Position numbers and translations under genes: made by a program. Of a stretch of DNA of 64,000 bases, positions 36,201-48,600 are shown in pieces (positions within the stretch are counted from its first letter, which is position 1; every line of letters starts with the position of its first letter). The notes beneath the pieces are model-generated. The model made no database searches and was not told the DNA's origin. It saw only the letters and a list, made by a program, of their open reading frames with translations. Source of the stretch: Nipponacmea schrenckii (taxonomy: Eukaryota; Mollusca; Gastropoda; Lottiidae); contig JAUJPP010000012.1 of NCBI GenBank assembly GCA_030562195.1, positions 1,612,001-1,676,000 of the forward strand, given 5' to 3'.

Positions 36201-38298
36201 CGTCTGCTTACACGAGATTTAAATAATGATTTATCATAAAATGTATCTCATGTCCATTCAAACCTGAAACAGCCTGTGGTTTTTAAAATCTTTGTCTAAA
36301 ACTCACAACAGTTAAGGCATTGTTTTCTCACAAAAACACATCCATTCTTCTTGACAAGTTTATGATTACAAAGTTTTTGATGGAGGTCCGGTCATTTCAT
36401 ATGAATATTAACGCTCTGATTTGTCTTTTAGATAAAAGGTAATGTGGCAGCCGATAGACGTTATCGTGAAATAGAACTGAAATTGGCACTGGCTCTGTCT
36501 GATTGGAATAAGTGAACCAAAACCACCCAACATTAAAACATTTTTTGAATCTCTTTATGGCTTACAATGTTTACAAAAATCTACGATAAGCGAGATATAC
36601 GACCGAATTATGTTTAATTGTTGGAATTCGGTCCAGAATTTAATTATCATAGATGTAAACCCTTACACCATCCCTGCAACGTAATTCTAACGAACAAAAC
36701 GTCAGTAAAATGCCCAAAAAATCTTAATACAAAAACCCATGTCCTTCCCATGAATGCAATTCCACGGATAAACATATGCATGACATTGGTTTATCGAATT
36801 ATACTTACTTGCGATAACTTTTTTTTATCAGAAAAAGGTTTACAGAAATTCAATGCCCTGTTGCAAGCTGCATCCTACATGGATGCAAAAGGCTATAGCG
36901 AATTGTGCTTTCTCTAATTATATGATTGGAATACATTATAGTGCAGCAGTAAATCGTGTACAAACTTTTGACAACTTTAAGGTCAATTAATACGTCTTAC
37001 ATAATGCGTACATCATGCACTTTGTCTGCCACATTGTTAATGAATAAATAAATAAGAGTAGGAGACAATCACCTACCCATAGGCCTACTAGGATGCTTCC
37101 AAAATACGTTTAATATATTTCCTTAATTAAACATATGATCAAACTTTAATACACAAAGAGATTAGGCCTACAAAAAGCCCTTAGTATTATAAGAATGATA
37201 AACTAAATCATCGTCATTGATCAACTGTTATTTAAAACGATTGTAGCCAAAGTAATTTTGCTAAAAAAATTGTGTAGTGTAAAGAACACCGATATCGCCA
37301 GATCAAAACCATACAAATTAAATTCCTTATATCATTTCAACTCGACATCTCTACTTTAAACAATAGTCAAACTCATGGAATGCCAATTGCGTCTTTAGTT
37401 CCTGGCCACGACTCTAGCCTGTGGGTCTATAGGGAGGATAGGCAAACTATTATAAACAAATAACATTAGGCTATATGTAAATTCCATTAACGTTTTTACT
37501 CGCGGCGACTATAGAAGGAATTCACATTAGGACTAACTGCATTTTAATTATCTTACATTATTCGTGGTCCTCTACTTTAAATCAAATCGCATTCTTCGGT
37601 CAAAAATATCCTAATTTATAACATGGTGAAAAACAATCCTGACTAGACTTCAACAAGCGAAAAACTTTTATGTTATTTTCGATAAAACACGTGAAAAACA
37701 CGAGATTGAGTCAGACAATGTATACAAGTTGGCCCTAAAATCGTCGAAATAAACTTTAATAGATTGGAAAACATTCAATTCTAAACGCCATTTCTTTACT
37801 GACGCCGCTTTTCGCGCCGAAATGTCCGACGTTATGTAGACGAGCATACCAGGACGATTATATTACATCGCAAACTATAGAGAATAGACTGGATAAGAGT
37901 GAAATGTTGTCTGGATCTACTGCCAAAATGATAGAATTAAGAAGGTATTTGAATGAGTGTTTATTTTTATGATTAAATGATGTGAATAATAACCATCGTT
38001 TTTCACACCTATCAATTATCTCTTTAAAGGTACACTTTCCTCTAATCATCTACTCAGATGTATTATAAATATAGGCTATTGAGTAGCCAAACGAGACTAA
38101 GAAATCCAGATTTAATGTATCTATTCTTTGGGAAAACACAAACCAATTTCTTGTAAAAGTGAAAAAATAAAAGGCACATAGGTCTACAGTCGAAATCAAT
38201 ACTGCGACAATTATTGTCATAGGAACCAAAAGTCTGGAGTATCAAAATACATGAAATGATTCAGAATATCACGTCCCTCGGTATCATAGTCCTTGGTG
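36200..38298. other. Non-coding intergenic stretch
   Basis: No supported gene. One 99-codon open frame at 36618-36917 has no recognisable domain and no splice context. Confidence 0.45.
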
Positions 38299-38301
38299 TT
38301 A

Positions 38302-39154
38302 AGGTGGGCTTATGTCGGCTTGCGACGCTCATCGATTGTCGGAAACTGGCAGATCCTGTCAGTTGCCGCAACTGTCGGCCTACGGTAAGCTGACAGTTCC
38401 TGCCGACCTGAGATGGCTTACGACGCAACTAGCCTCCTTGCGACTGTCGGCAACTGAGATTCATCCAGATCCAGTGAGTCGCGCATGTTATACTCTGGCC
38501 TACGAGTTCCATGTAGTTGCCGACGATCATAAGCGATTTTAGCGACCTGAGTCAAACCTACTCCGCGACGCAACTGAGTTGTAGAAATTAGCCAATCAAC
38601 GCGCGCTTATTTTAGTCCCTGCTTGGTGGCGTTAGTATCTGAAGTCAAGCAGAAGTCAAAATGGCTGATTGAATGGGCTGACGAACTCGAAATAAAATTA
38701 ATTTTGAATAAATCTTTCATTGATTATATGTGTTTTTTGTATTTCATGAAGTTGTTGTTCTTAATTTGTACGAGTTTTTCATGAGAATTGGGTGAAATAA
38801 TCATATCAACACTGAAATATGGGGTTAAAATATGACTACGGGTAGTGTAAGTAGGCTACCAAGGAAGCGTTGCAAAACTTTTAAAAAAAAGTTAAAAATG
38901 AACACACCAAACTTACAACGTGAAGTTTCATGGACGCCGCCATGTTGAAATGTATCACATGGCCGTCGAAAACTGAACGAGTCGTAGACAGTCGCAGCCG
39001 ACATGAGCGCTCTTACGATAAGCGAAAACCAGTTGCCGCTGTATCCGTCCAGATCCGTCGAGGAGCGTCGCAGCCGACCTGAGCGCTCCGATTTTATCAG
39101 TTCGAGCTAGATGCCGACAATCGAGGAGCGTCGCAGGCCGACATAAGCCAACCT
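38302..39154. mobile_element. PIF/Harbinger-like non-autonomous element, 853 bp
   Basis: Inverted termini of about 41 bp: the left starts AGGTGGGCTTATGTCGGCTT; the right end, read in reverse complement, starts AGGTTGGCTTATGTCGGCCT. Both continue through TGCGACGCTC to TCGATTGTCGG. Flanking TTA on both sides (38299-38301 and 39155-39157) is the 3-bp target duplication of PIF/Harbinger. The interior is CpG-rich with many CGGCAACTG / GCAGCCGACCTGAGCGCTC phrases in both orientations. No transposase. Confidence 0.82.
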
Positions 39155-39865
39155 TTAAAAAACCAGATTTTTTATTGTAATGGTACTAAAATAATGAATT
39201 AAAAGATTCGCATACAGGGAGGCTCTGTCATATTCTACTGCAACAAATCAACCGTGGTCAAACAGTATTTATCTGAGGCTCCTATCCCTGTCAGAATATT
39301 GTTTTAATCTGCTGCTAGCCTTTCCCCTTCCAGATATATATATAGAAGGCAAGCAGTAAATACCTATATCTTTTACTTTATCTTTTTTATTCCCGGAATC
39401 ACATCCTGTATGAATCGGTGCTTAAGATGGAAAACAAATTTTCGCACTAAAAATTCATGCAGGCGTTGTTGGGGTTTTTTTTCGGGGGGGGGGGGGGAAC
39501 TTGAACTAATACTTTGGAAATGACGTACACTCATAAAGAGTTTACAATCCTTTTATGGCAGATGAATAACTCTTCACGACTGTTAAATAAATGTTTATAT
39601 AAATTGTCTTCAAAAAGAGACTTGAATATGCATGTAGACAGAAATGAAATTTATTTATCTTTTCAAGTAGCATAGTGCAAGTAACACGGCCCCTCAATAT
39701 ACCGTTAAACATTTTAATGATATGAAATTATCCACTTTGTCTGGTATTGTGAGTTACAATGTCGACTGTATAATTGATAGATAATTACGTTAAGGCGGCC
39801 ATGGAATATCTACAGATAAAGATAGAAGTTTATACTTGGTATGCTGCATTCGGCTATAGCAAGTT

Positions 39866-40690
39866 CAATATTTTACTAAAGCTGTAAACAGTTGGGAAGT
39901 GGGTGGCTGGAGAGGTGCGTTATCTGGCCTCGGTTCTGGGTGTCGGCGGTAACCAAAATTTCAAACAAGAAATTAATATTTTTGGAACGTCATGGCGAAA
40001 AATGTGATATTACGGTAGATCTCCACCCAAAGAATCAAAATTTATTAAATAATGCATTACCAAACAATAAACTCCCCCTAACATTATCTCAATCATAATA
40101 CAAAACGTTTTATGGGTTTTAAAAGTGCAATAACTTGGGTAAAAAAGGGTAATAGAAATTGCTCTATAACCAACTGGTTTCCACATAGTATTGATATTCA
40201 TGATTTACGGGTGCATATTATCTTGTTTTAAAAACTGTTCATCGAAATTAGTTTAGCCAGAATATCTACGTAGTAAAGTTATAACTGCTAAAAACAATTC
40301 ATATTTTACTAAAAAACAGTTGGGAAGTGGGTGGCTGGAGAGGTGCGTTATCTGGCCTCGGTTCTGGGTGTCGGCGGTAACCAAAATTTCAAACAAGAAA
40401 TTAATATTTTTGGAACGTCATGACGAAAAATGTGATATTACGGTAGATCTCCACCCAAAGAAAGCATCAATTCAAAATTTATTAAATAATGCATCACCAA
40501 ACAATAAACATTATCTCAATCATAATACAAAACGTTTTATGGGTTTTTAAAATGCAATAACTTAAAAAGGGTAATAGAAATTGCTCTATAACCAACTGGT
40601 TTCCACATAGTATTGATATTCATGATTTACGGGTGCATATTATCTTGTTTTAAAACTGTTCATCGAAATTAGTAGAATGTCTACTACGTA
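39866..40690. repeat. 428-bp direct tandem duplication
   Basis: Copy 1 is about 39866-40275 and copy 2 about 40298-40690. GTTGGGAAGTGGGTGGCTGG occurs at 39891 and 40319, and the next 110 bases are almost unchanged (one G/A difference), with small indels after that. Both copies give a short open frame starting MGSGWLERC, which I do not regard as a gene. Confidence 0.9.
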
Positions 40691-40699
40691 ATCTAAAAA

Positions 40700-43600
40700 A
40701 ATCGCTATAAAGTAAAAAAAAAACACTAATGATGGTACCCGCAGATTATGGTTGTATATTCTATAACATTTGGTGACTGAAAACTCTTTTTGATATAACT
40801 GGATGGTAGGTAGATGACAGGCTAACTTTCGCTTCCAGCAAAAAAAAAATCTGCACGAAGATGTTCCTGTTTATCATACACGTTTTTACTAAGGTTCAGA
40901 TACGTGGTATAGAGAATTTCCTATAATCAAATTTTGTTAAGATAATTTCATTTTCTTATTAAAAATTTGTTATCCTAATAATATTGGCCGGTCGTGGTTT
41001 TAAATAGCCAATAAACCTGGCCATAAAACACAGCCCTATCTTACTCCCTGGCTAAGAAAAAAACTACTTTTGTTTGTAGGATGTAATTATATTCGAAATT
41101 ATGAACTTACATTATTTCTAATCATAGACAACAGACGAAACAGTTTCGAATATCATACTCAACATTCGATTGTTCTAATTCCCTTGATCTATTGAAATCA
41201 CGAAATGTATCTTTCGCTAAAAAAAAATCATGTAACACATTTCAGACCTTGTTCCGGTTCTTCTAGCGAAAGCGACGAGGGTGTGGTGTTCCTTGTCACG
41301 GTCATTTTTTACGCGAAAGATTAAGAATATCAACCGCCAGCATTAGTGATCCTGACATAGTCCTCGAAAAAGCACTTAAGGTTTTGTTTTATTTTTTGGA
41401 AAAAATATCATGATGGTTCTTGGGTGAAAATTGTTGCATACTTATTTAGTATGATTCAAGCATGGTTAAATATCGAATAAACCCCCTCTAAATCCAAAAC
41501 AGAAAGTGTTTATCTTCTAATTGATACCAAGAAATAATCAGGTAAAAGAAAAAAAAACGATTACATACCTGTCTCAATAGTTCAATCTTCACCATATTTT
41601 ATCATTCTATCCCGAGCTGATATTCGTCAATGTCATTTCAACATGATTGACGTAGCCAGTCCTATTTGATAATGGCACCTCTGGGTAAATACGGCATAAA
41701 TTAGCACCTCTTAGTCCACGAATTTTTGCATAATTCTTTTGATGTTGCCGCCAATGGAGAATATTAGCAAATTTATTGAATAATGATGTGGCTAAATCAC
41801 GAAGTGGTACTAATATCTCTGATAACAGTCTGGGATCTGGCCTTAAAGAGGCGGATATAGTCGGCGTCACACAAAACGTTTCGCTTGTACTTGAAAGATA
41901 TTGTTTAGAAGTTTGTCTGAACGTTAAACTGTAACGACCTAATGATAACGATATTGAGAATGATTTGTTGGGTAATAGGCTTCAAGAAGTATGTTGATGC
42001 TACTACCATTGACCGTCGTGTCAATAATTCAAATGTTTATAGTAGTGGTAATTACGGAAAATATATATAACTGCATATATCACAAAGCTTAAACAAATCA
42101 TTAGATTATTCACAGGCGGATATATGGCAATTTTGGCCATTTGTCGGAAAGTTCATTCAAACCCTTAACTTAAATCATTCACATAACACATTTACAGGCA
42201 TATTTTTTAAATCATTTTAAAAAGAATTCAAACAATCCGAGTTGTCCTTTTGATAAATTCCAATTTAAGAAGTAGTCTCCACCAACCGGACATTAAAGTT
42301 GAACTGTCGGAGAGTCGGTGTAGCCGTAAAGCGAGGTATGTGTATATTGGAGTTTATAGCGGCCAGTATGGGGTAAGAAATAGACGTTCAGGCTAGACTG
42401 AGTTAGATTGAATTAGTCCTGTAGACAGGTATCCAGCCTTTCAACCATTTTAGGTGTGAGTTAACGAGGAAAAGGGGGTCTACACGGCGACTACACTCAC
42501 TCACTAGGATCTATGGCGACATCACTAGGGGAGGGGGCGAGAAATATTCCCTCTTGGAGCCGATTTCCACATCAAACGGACACAATCCTAAAGGCACGTT
42601 CAAGCATTTCGTTTGTAGAGCGTTTACTATTTTGGACAAAAATAATTAATTAGTTAACCCGTTATTGAGGTTGCTTTTCGATTAATAATGTCACTGAAAC
42701 ACCCATAGGATAAAAATACGAAATTGAGAAATATCTGAAACAAAGTTATTTATTGATCAATTTAATATGCTAGCCATTAGAATAAAAATTCTTCTTATTA
42801 ACAAGAATAGTCTGGAACCCTTTATCTGTTGCTATCAGCAATGTTTTACTCTAAATTATTCGTTGTAAAGTAAGGTTATGTCAACTATCCGACGTAAAAA
42901 ATATATGAACCAAATGACATTTTAATCAAATTGTTTGATAAAATAGTTGTTTTGGCCTTTACTGTCAGCGGTTTATATCGATGTGGAAATCAACCTTAAC
43001 ATTAACACCAGACCATATTAGGAGACAAATGTTCTTATTCTTGTCTTTAGTTAAATTTTAAATCACTTTAAATAGATATTTATTCACAAAGCAGTCGAAC
43101 CACTCCAATTACAAAACTGTAACTTCGTGCATAAGCAAAATTGCTTAAAAACGTAACAGACTCGTGCATAGCCACCAGTTTTTCACTTTACCACGATATT
43201 TTATTTACTTGTATGCATTTATCATTGTTTTGTTATAGGAAATGAAGCAGAATAGAACTCTATTAAAAAATATGACTTGTGTTTCAGTTTTATCACTTTT
43301 CCCATATTTAAACATATTAGAGTAGGATGTCATCATCATAGAGAAATAAGGGGAGAAGCAAAGCCATATATTGAGCTTTACCTAGTTTAGGGGAAGTAAT
43401 CGAATCCATTAATACAGACCACAGTTACATCGTTCTTTTCAATACAGGTTTAGCTATAACAGTAAACTATTCAAATTGTATTTCCTTTATTGTTGTATTA
43501 TCTAATAATATTAATAAAGATTTAACAAGATTTTAGATCAAGTTTGATAAATGGAGATTACATCTATATAGCTGACAGATATCTACTACCAGCTAGTCAT

Positions 43601-44016
43601 TACAAAGGCACCAAGGTTGATAGCATATTGAAGGGATATAGACTTTCTGAATGAAGTTGAGGTTAAAAACATGGTTACAGTGTGGTACTAAATACTCCAG
43701 AAGGACTGAGTATTTCCTACAAAAACAAATACATACACAGAACTGATTATCTCTGACACATGCCAGTGCTGATCAATTCTGTAATATGTTTATAACAATT
43801 TTAAAATGATGACATCTCATGTAACTCAACAATCCAATAATATACAAATTTAATATAACAATCAAAAGTTCTTTTTGCGCTTAAAGCAGGCAAAAGATTT
43901 TTAATTGGAAAATAATCATAGGAAACTTCTTCCCAAAAAAACCTAATTAAAATATATCTTGTTCAATGTTGTTCAAATTGAAATATAGGCCTACTGTAAA
44001 AAATTTTCCCACACTC
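40700..44016. other. Non-coding stretch between the duplication and CARNMT1
   Basis: AT-rich. Apart from the open stretch at 41607-41990 (separate entry) and a G/C-richer patch at 42450-42550, nothing was recognised. The last part is probably CARNMT1 3' UTR. Confidence 0.4.
41607..41990 (-). other. Unrecognised open reading stretch ending in a possible splice donor
   Basis: About 127 codons without a stop on the minus strand, with no in-frame ATG near its start. It has balanced composition (SLRPDPRLLSEILVPLRDL, ANILHWRQHQKNYAKIRG) rather than the low complexity of its surroundings. It ends in a TAG at 41607, and a CAG|GTATGT donor follows at about 41570. It could be a 5' non-coding exon, a decayed gene fragment or chance. 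I recognise no family. Confidence 0.25.
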
Positions 44017-44022
44017 TTTATT
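44017..44022 (-). promoter_or_regulatory. Poly(A) signal candidate of CARNMT1
   Basis: AATAAA on the minus strand, 49 bases past the stop. Another lies at 43496-43501, so a longer 3' UTR is possible. Confidence 0.4.
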
Positions 44023-44070
44023 TACTTCATTTGGAAGCAACAAACTTGGAAGAATGATTTGTTATTGCTA

Positions 44071-45183
44071 TTAAGAGGGTTGTTCAGCTTTTTGAAAGAC
44101 AAAAAATACACTGTCATATTCATAACGAATCATTGAGTTAGGATTCTGAATATATGTCGTCCTCATTTCTGTTTGCTCTTTTTTCAAGATAAAACCAAAA
44201 TCTATAACAACTTGTTTCACTTCCTCGTAACTCAACTCTATCGAACTTTCAACCGCACTATCAGCAAAGTGATACAATAACGGACCCAAATTGATCCAAT
44301 AACCACCAGGTTTAAGTATACTATGAATCTTTTCAATGTAGGCAATGATATTATGAGCTGTATCAATAAAGAAAACGGATGCCACACAATCAAATACTTC
44401 TTTATCTGTGTATACTTCCAGAAAATCTCCTGCAGCCATTGAGAAATTCTTCAGAGATGGTCCTTCTGAAGGACAAACATCTGGAAAGGTAACTGGTGCT
44501 GTTTGATGATCATGGCTTTTGTTATTTGTCCACTCATGAATCCAGGGATAGATCGTGAAGCTATTTTTATTGCAGCATTTATTCAGAACAAAATGGGACG
44601 CTATGAGCATGTAGAGACTCCATTCATTGCCCTGACAAACATATCCACGGCTAGCAATTTCATAGGCAAGACGGCCCATACCCGATCCAGGCACTAATAT
44701 GTTGATTTCTGAAGGGTCACAAACATCAGATCGATACAAATTTTTGATTTCTTGAAGAACTGGTTCATAGCATGCTTTTCGTTCTTTTTCACCAGCAGCA
44801 CTCCAATCTCTAACGAATTGTTTAAGTGTTGTTTTTACGCGATCAACATCTTGCATGCTCGGAACTGTTCCCTGCAGATTGTTATCATCCTCAATATCTT
44901 GGCATGAATTTTCAAACATGTAGTTGGCATCTTTAATCAGTACTTCTACCACCTGGGAATTGTGGTCAATACATGTTCGAATGGTTGCTAAGTGATCCTT
45001 AAAGTAAGGTATCATGTTTCTATGCCGTTCTGGAATTTCATCAAAATATCGTTCTGCACGTTTAACTCTTTGCAAAGCACTATTTCTATAGCTTTTAAAA
45101 CCATTTAAAACTTTCATAAAATGACGTCTTTCTTCTTCATCAGCCTTTTGCTTATCTACATCATTTGAATTCTTATTCTCCAT
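44071..45183 (-). CDS. CARNMT1: Carnosine N-methyltransferase, intronless
   Basis: Methylates carnosine (beta-alanyl-L-histidine) to anserine with S-adenosylmethionine. 370 residues in a single exon; the human protein is 409, the difference being its longer disordered N-terminus. N2227-type methyltransferase fold: N-terminal helices with HFMKVLNGF (21-29) and CIDHN (71-75), then TLKQFVRDWS (119-128), the SAM-binding glycine motif NILVPGSGMGRL (161-172), CQGNEWS (183-189), PWIH (213-216), the GDF acidic site (252-254), FFIDTAHNI (271-279), the motif KPGGYWINLGPLLYHF (291-306) and ELSYEE near the end. All these blocks occur in the same order in vertebrate CARNMT1. The ATG at 45181-45183 begins a Lys/Glu-rich leader. 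No frameshift, no poly-A tail at the 3' end and no duplication flanks, so this is not an obvious recent retrocopy. Divergent from GFM1. Confidence 0.95.
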   Translation of the reverse strand: MENKNSNDVDKQKADEEERRHFMKVLNGFKSYRNSALQRVKRAERYFDEIPERHRNMIPYFKDHLATIRTCIDHNSQVVEVLIKDANYMFENSCQDIEDDNNLQGTVPSMQDVDRVKTTLKQFVRDWSAAGEKERKACYEPVLQEIKNLYRSDVCDPSEINILVPGSGMGRLAYEIASRGYVCQGNEWSLYMLIASHFVLNKCCNKNSFTIYPWIHEWTNNKSHDHQTAPVTFPDVCPSEGPSLKNFSMAAGDFLEVYTDKEVFDCVASVFFIDTAHNIIAYIEKIHSILKPGGYWINLGPLLYHFADSAVESSIELSYEEVKQVVIDFGFILKKEQTEMRTTYIQNPNSMIRYEYDSVFFVFQKAEQPS

Positions 45184-45622
45184 CTGTATTTGGGATGATT
45201 TATCTTCTCTTCAATACAGGTAACCCTTAATTTAATACAGACACTTCGTTAGCATCAACTCTTAATTTAAAATTTCATTGCCGGAAGTTTACTTATATGT
45301 TGATCTAAAATGGGTTCAATGTCGTGATTGACCTAATTTCATTTAAGACCAATACTACCAGGTAATATTATTTTAACACGATAGTCTCTATGTCGCCTGG
45401 TTGATCAAGACGTTAAATGAGGTATTTTACGACATTAGATTTATTGACGGTAAAATTTCTGCTCATTTATGACTTTGACGTCCAGTCTCATATTCCCATA
45501 TACACTAAAGAATATTCTATAATATTTGGATGATCGAGACTAACACATGGCCTGGTTTGTTTCATAATTTTTGTGATATGACATTGAAAAATATCAACTG
45601 AGACCCAAGATAGAAGGCAAAC
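45184..45622. promoter_or_regulatory. Bidirectional promoter region, CARNMT1 / GFM1
   Basis: Only 439 bases separate the two divergent start codons. The region contains CCGGAAGT (45281-45288), the core ETS/GABP site common in TATA-less promoters of mitochondrial genes. No clear TATA box. Promoter function is inferred from the head-to-head layout. Confidence 0.6.
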
Positions 45623-48600
45623 ATGATGATTTTCAAGCAGAGTAAGAAGTTGGTGGACTTAAGTATAAGACGCAAACTGATCAAGGTTAGTTTCCTTTCT
45701 ATATTTCAGATTCTTGAATTCCTTGCTTGACAGATCTTATTTATATAACGATGCATCTAAATCTAGGCCTACTAGGCTATAGTTTTTATACCAATTAATG
45801 ATGGATAATGATGATAGGGGTGAAACATAGACATTTGTATCTCAATATACCAGTTAGACTGCACACCATTTGTACTGATCCAGTCACTTCGTTGACATGG
45901 TAACTGGTGCTGCTGTAGTTAATGGGCAGGTCTTAGTTTCGCCCCTCTCCCCTCCCCGTAAAGCTATCGCTTTGAAAACTATCTGTTACTATCTGTCGCA
46001 CACACCATAAAGCACTGCCTCATCTCATCAGGAAACAATTGCATTAAATTTGATACAGTACAGTTTGAGGCAAATGAATAGTAGGCCTACTACCGGTAGA
46101 CTCCTTAAAACTAATCAATTGGTAGGCTACCTTGTACATATCATTAATCCTTTGAATAATGCCATTGAGCTGTATACATTAGTGATAGTAGTTGAAAAAA
46201 GGATATGAAGTGTTTTTATAGTCCTGATTCTGTAGTATCACATTGACTTTTGACCAAAAAGTACACTTAGTAGGGTGTTAGGCTACATTACATAGACATA
46301 TAATATTTTTATATATACCGGTAATTTATATTTTTTATATAATCTTAGCATGAGTATTTGTAATCACTCAAGGATGAACCCTATTTATAATCAGAAAAAT
46401 TTAAAAATATCAATTATGGCCCTTGTTTTTGAAAACCCGTCAAAATTTTAGCTGGTATAAACATTCTAGAAGGCACAATTCTTTACAGATATAATTCTTG
46501 ACAGATTTTGATTAAACTTTGTAATATTGTACAATTATCACCCCAGAACAGACATATATGATGGAAGGTTGAATATTCCATTCCACTGATTTTTACTGTA
46601 CCGGTACTGTCAAGTTCTTATTCAAATCAATGGTGAAAGTGGGTGTATATTACCTTGCCCAGCAAGCTATCTTTGTTAGTAGGCTGTATTGTGAAAATAT
46701 TAGATATATTCAAATCATATACTTTTTCAGATATATCCAGTTCAGATAACATCGTATGCAACTCGGAAATTAGGGGTAGGTAGCCTGAAACTACATAGCA
46801 GTTGGACAGTGTCTGACTGTCTTTTCTCTAAATTATGAACACTTCCATCACATAATATATTATCCTATACGTTACATGGTAACTGTAGTGTTCATTTTAT
46901 GAACCAGAAAGACCATAAAGTTTTTAAACCGGATGTTAGTTGTTATTTAGAAGTTCACATTGTGCAGCCAACTGATAATTACCCTGGGTTTAGCAGTTTC
47001 TATTACTCTGATTCACAACAAGTTCTGGTTTGAGCACTATTTTAACAGTAAATAATTTTCCTATTATTGTACAAACTATTTTTTAAATAACAACCTTAAA
47101 TACTGATGTTTTAATTACAGGAGGTAGTAGCTGATGTTCGGAAACTACGAAATATTGGAATCTCAGCTCACATAGATTCAGGAAAAACAACACTGACCGA
47201 ACGTTTATTATTTTATTCTGGTCGACTCCAGGAGATGCATGAGGTATTTAACAGAATAATAGTAATCAAATCTATATTCAGGTTGTCAGATAAGGGTTGA
47301 AATCAACCAATCCTCTCTCAATGAAGTGCCGAAATGACTGACTGCAGTTTTGATATTTACATGTTTGAATCTCTGGTTGTTTTTTTTTAAATCAACATCT
47401 CTGATTAGAATAGCTTAATTAAAATTTCCCTGAAAAACTACAAGAAACAAAATATCATCATTTAAAACAATAATATAAATTTACTTCGTATTTCCCTGAA
47501 ATGTATAAATTATGACTTAAATTGAAGTTTAAGGTCTATGTCTATAACAGTTTATCTTTTTGACTAAATGTGTCCATGTTGGCCAAAATTGGTCTATTGT
47601 TTCATATTAAATTCCTGCCTGTAGATAGGTAAAGAATGTTTGTTTTCATAAAATAAGACTGTCTTTTATTCATTAACTTGTGTCAGTGTTTATTTTATGG
47701 TATTTAGGTGCGTGGAAAAGATCAAGTTGGAGCTAAAATGGATTTCATGGAGCTAGAACGACAGCGTGGAATTACCATACAATCAGCGGCCACGTATATA
47801 AATTGGAAAGATGTTAACATAAATATCATTGATACACCAGGTAAAGAAGGCATGAAAGAAACATCTTCAATCTTCCACTTGTCTTTGACAAACAGTCATA
47901 ATTGCATCATCCCATAATCCAGGACATTTTGGAGCTCCGTGCAGACAGATCACAGATCACAAATTATGATCTTATTATGGCCAGTAATTATTCTACAGAA
48001 GACAAACTTCCTTTTAGCTTTTACCTTTAAAAAATGTTGTCATATGATATCCCTTATCCCTTTCATATATTTCTAATCAATCAAAAGACATTTATTATAC
48101 CGTTATTTTCCCTTACAGGTCATGTAGATTTTACAGTAGAAGTTGAGAGAGCATTAAGGGTGTTAGACGGTGCAGTGTTAGTGTTATGCGCTGTAGGTGG
48201 TGTTCAGAGTCAAACTCTAACAGTTAATCGACAGATGAAACGATATGATGTACCCTGTATAGCCTTTATAAATAAATTAGACAGAATGGGATCCAATCCT
48301 AAAAGAGTACTTGATCAGTTAAAGTAAGTGTAAATCAATGTTTTAGTGTGAAATGTTAAATTTAAAACTTGAAAGCATTGTTTTCCGGGTTTTTCTTTTG
48401 AGCACATTTTGATTGATTGACTTGACATCGCCTGGTTTATTTCATGGTCAACAACATTGTACAGATGGCCTTAACAATAATATTGATATATATATTGACA
48501 TAAGATTTAGATAAAGATTATGTTATTTGATGCATTAGAAAATAAATGAAATGAATGGAGTTACACATCCTACTCTTCTCCACCTTATGGGTTAATGGAG

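Noticed and set aside
36618..36917. 99-codon open frame on plus
   Set aside because: No recognisable domain, no splice signals that link it to a gene, and composition typical of chance frames in AT-rich DNA.
39892..40550. Two similar short open frames (MGSGWLERC...)
   Set aside because: They repeat because the DNA is duplicated. The frames diverge at their ends after indels and show no family.
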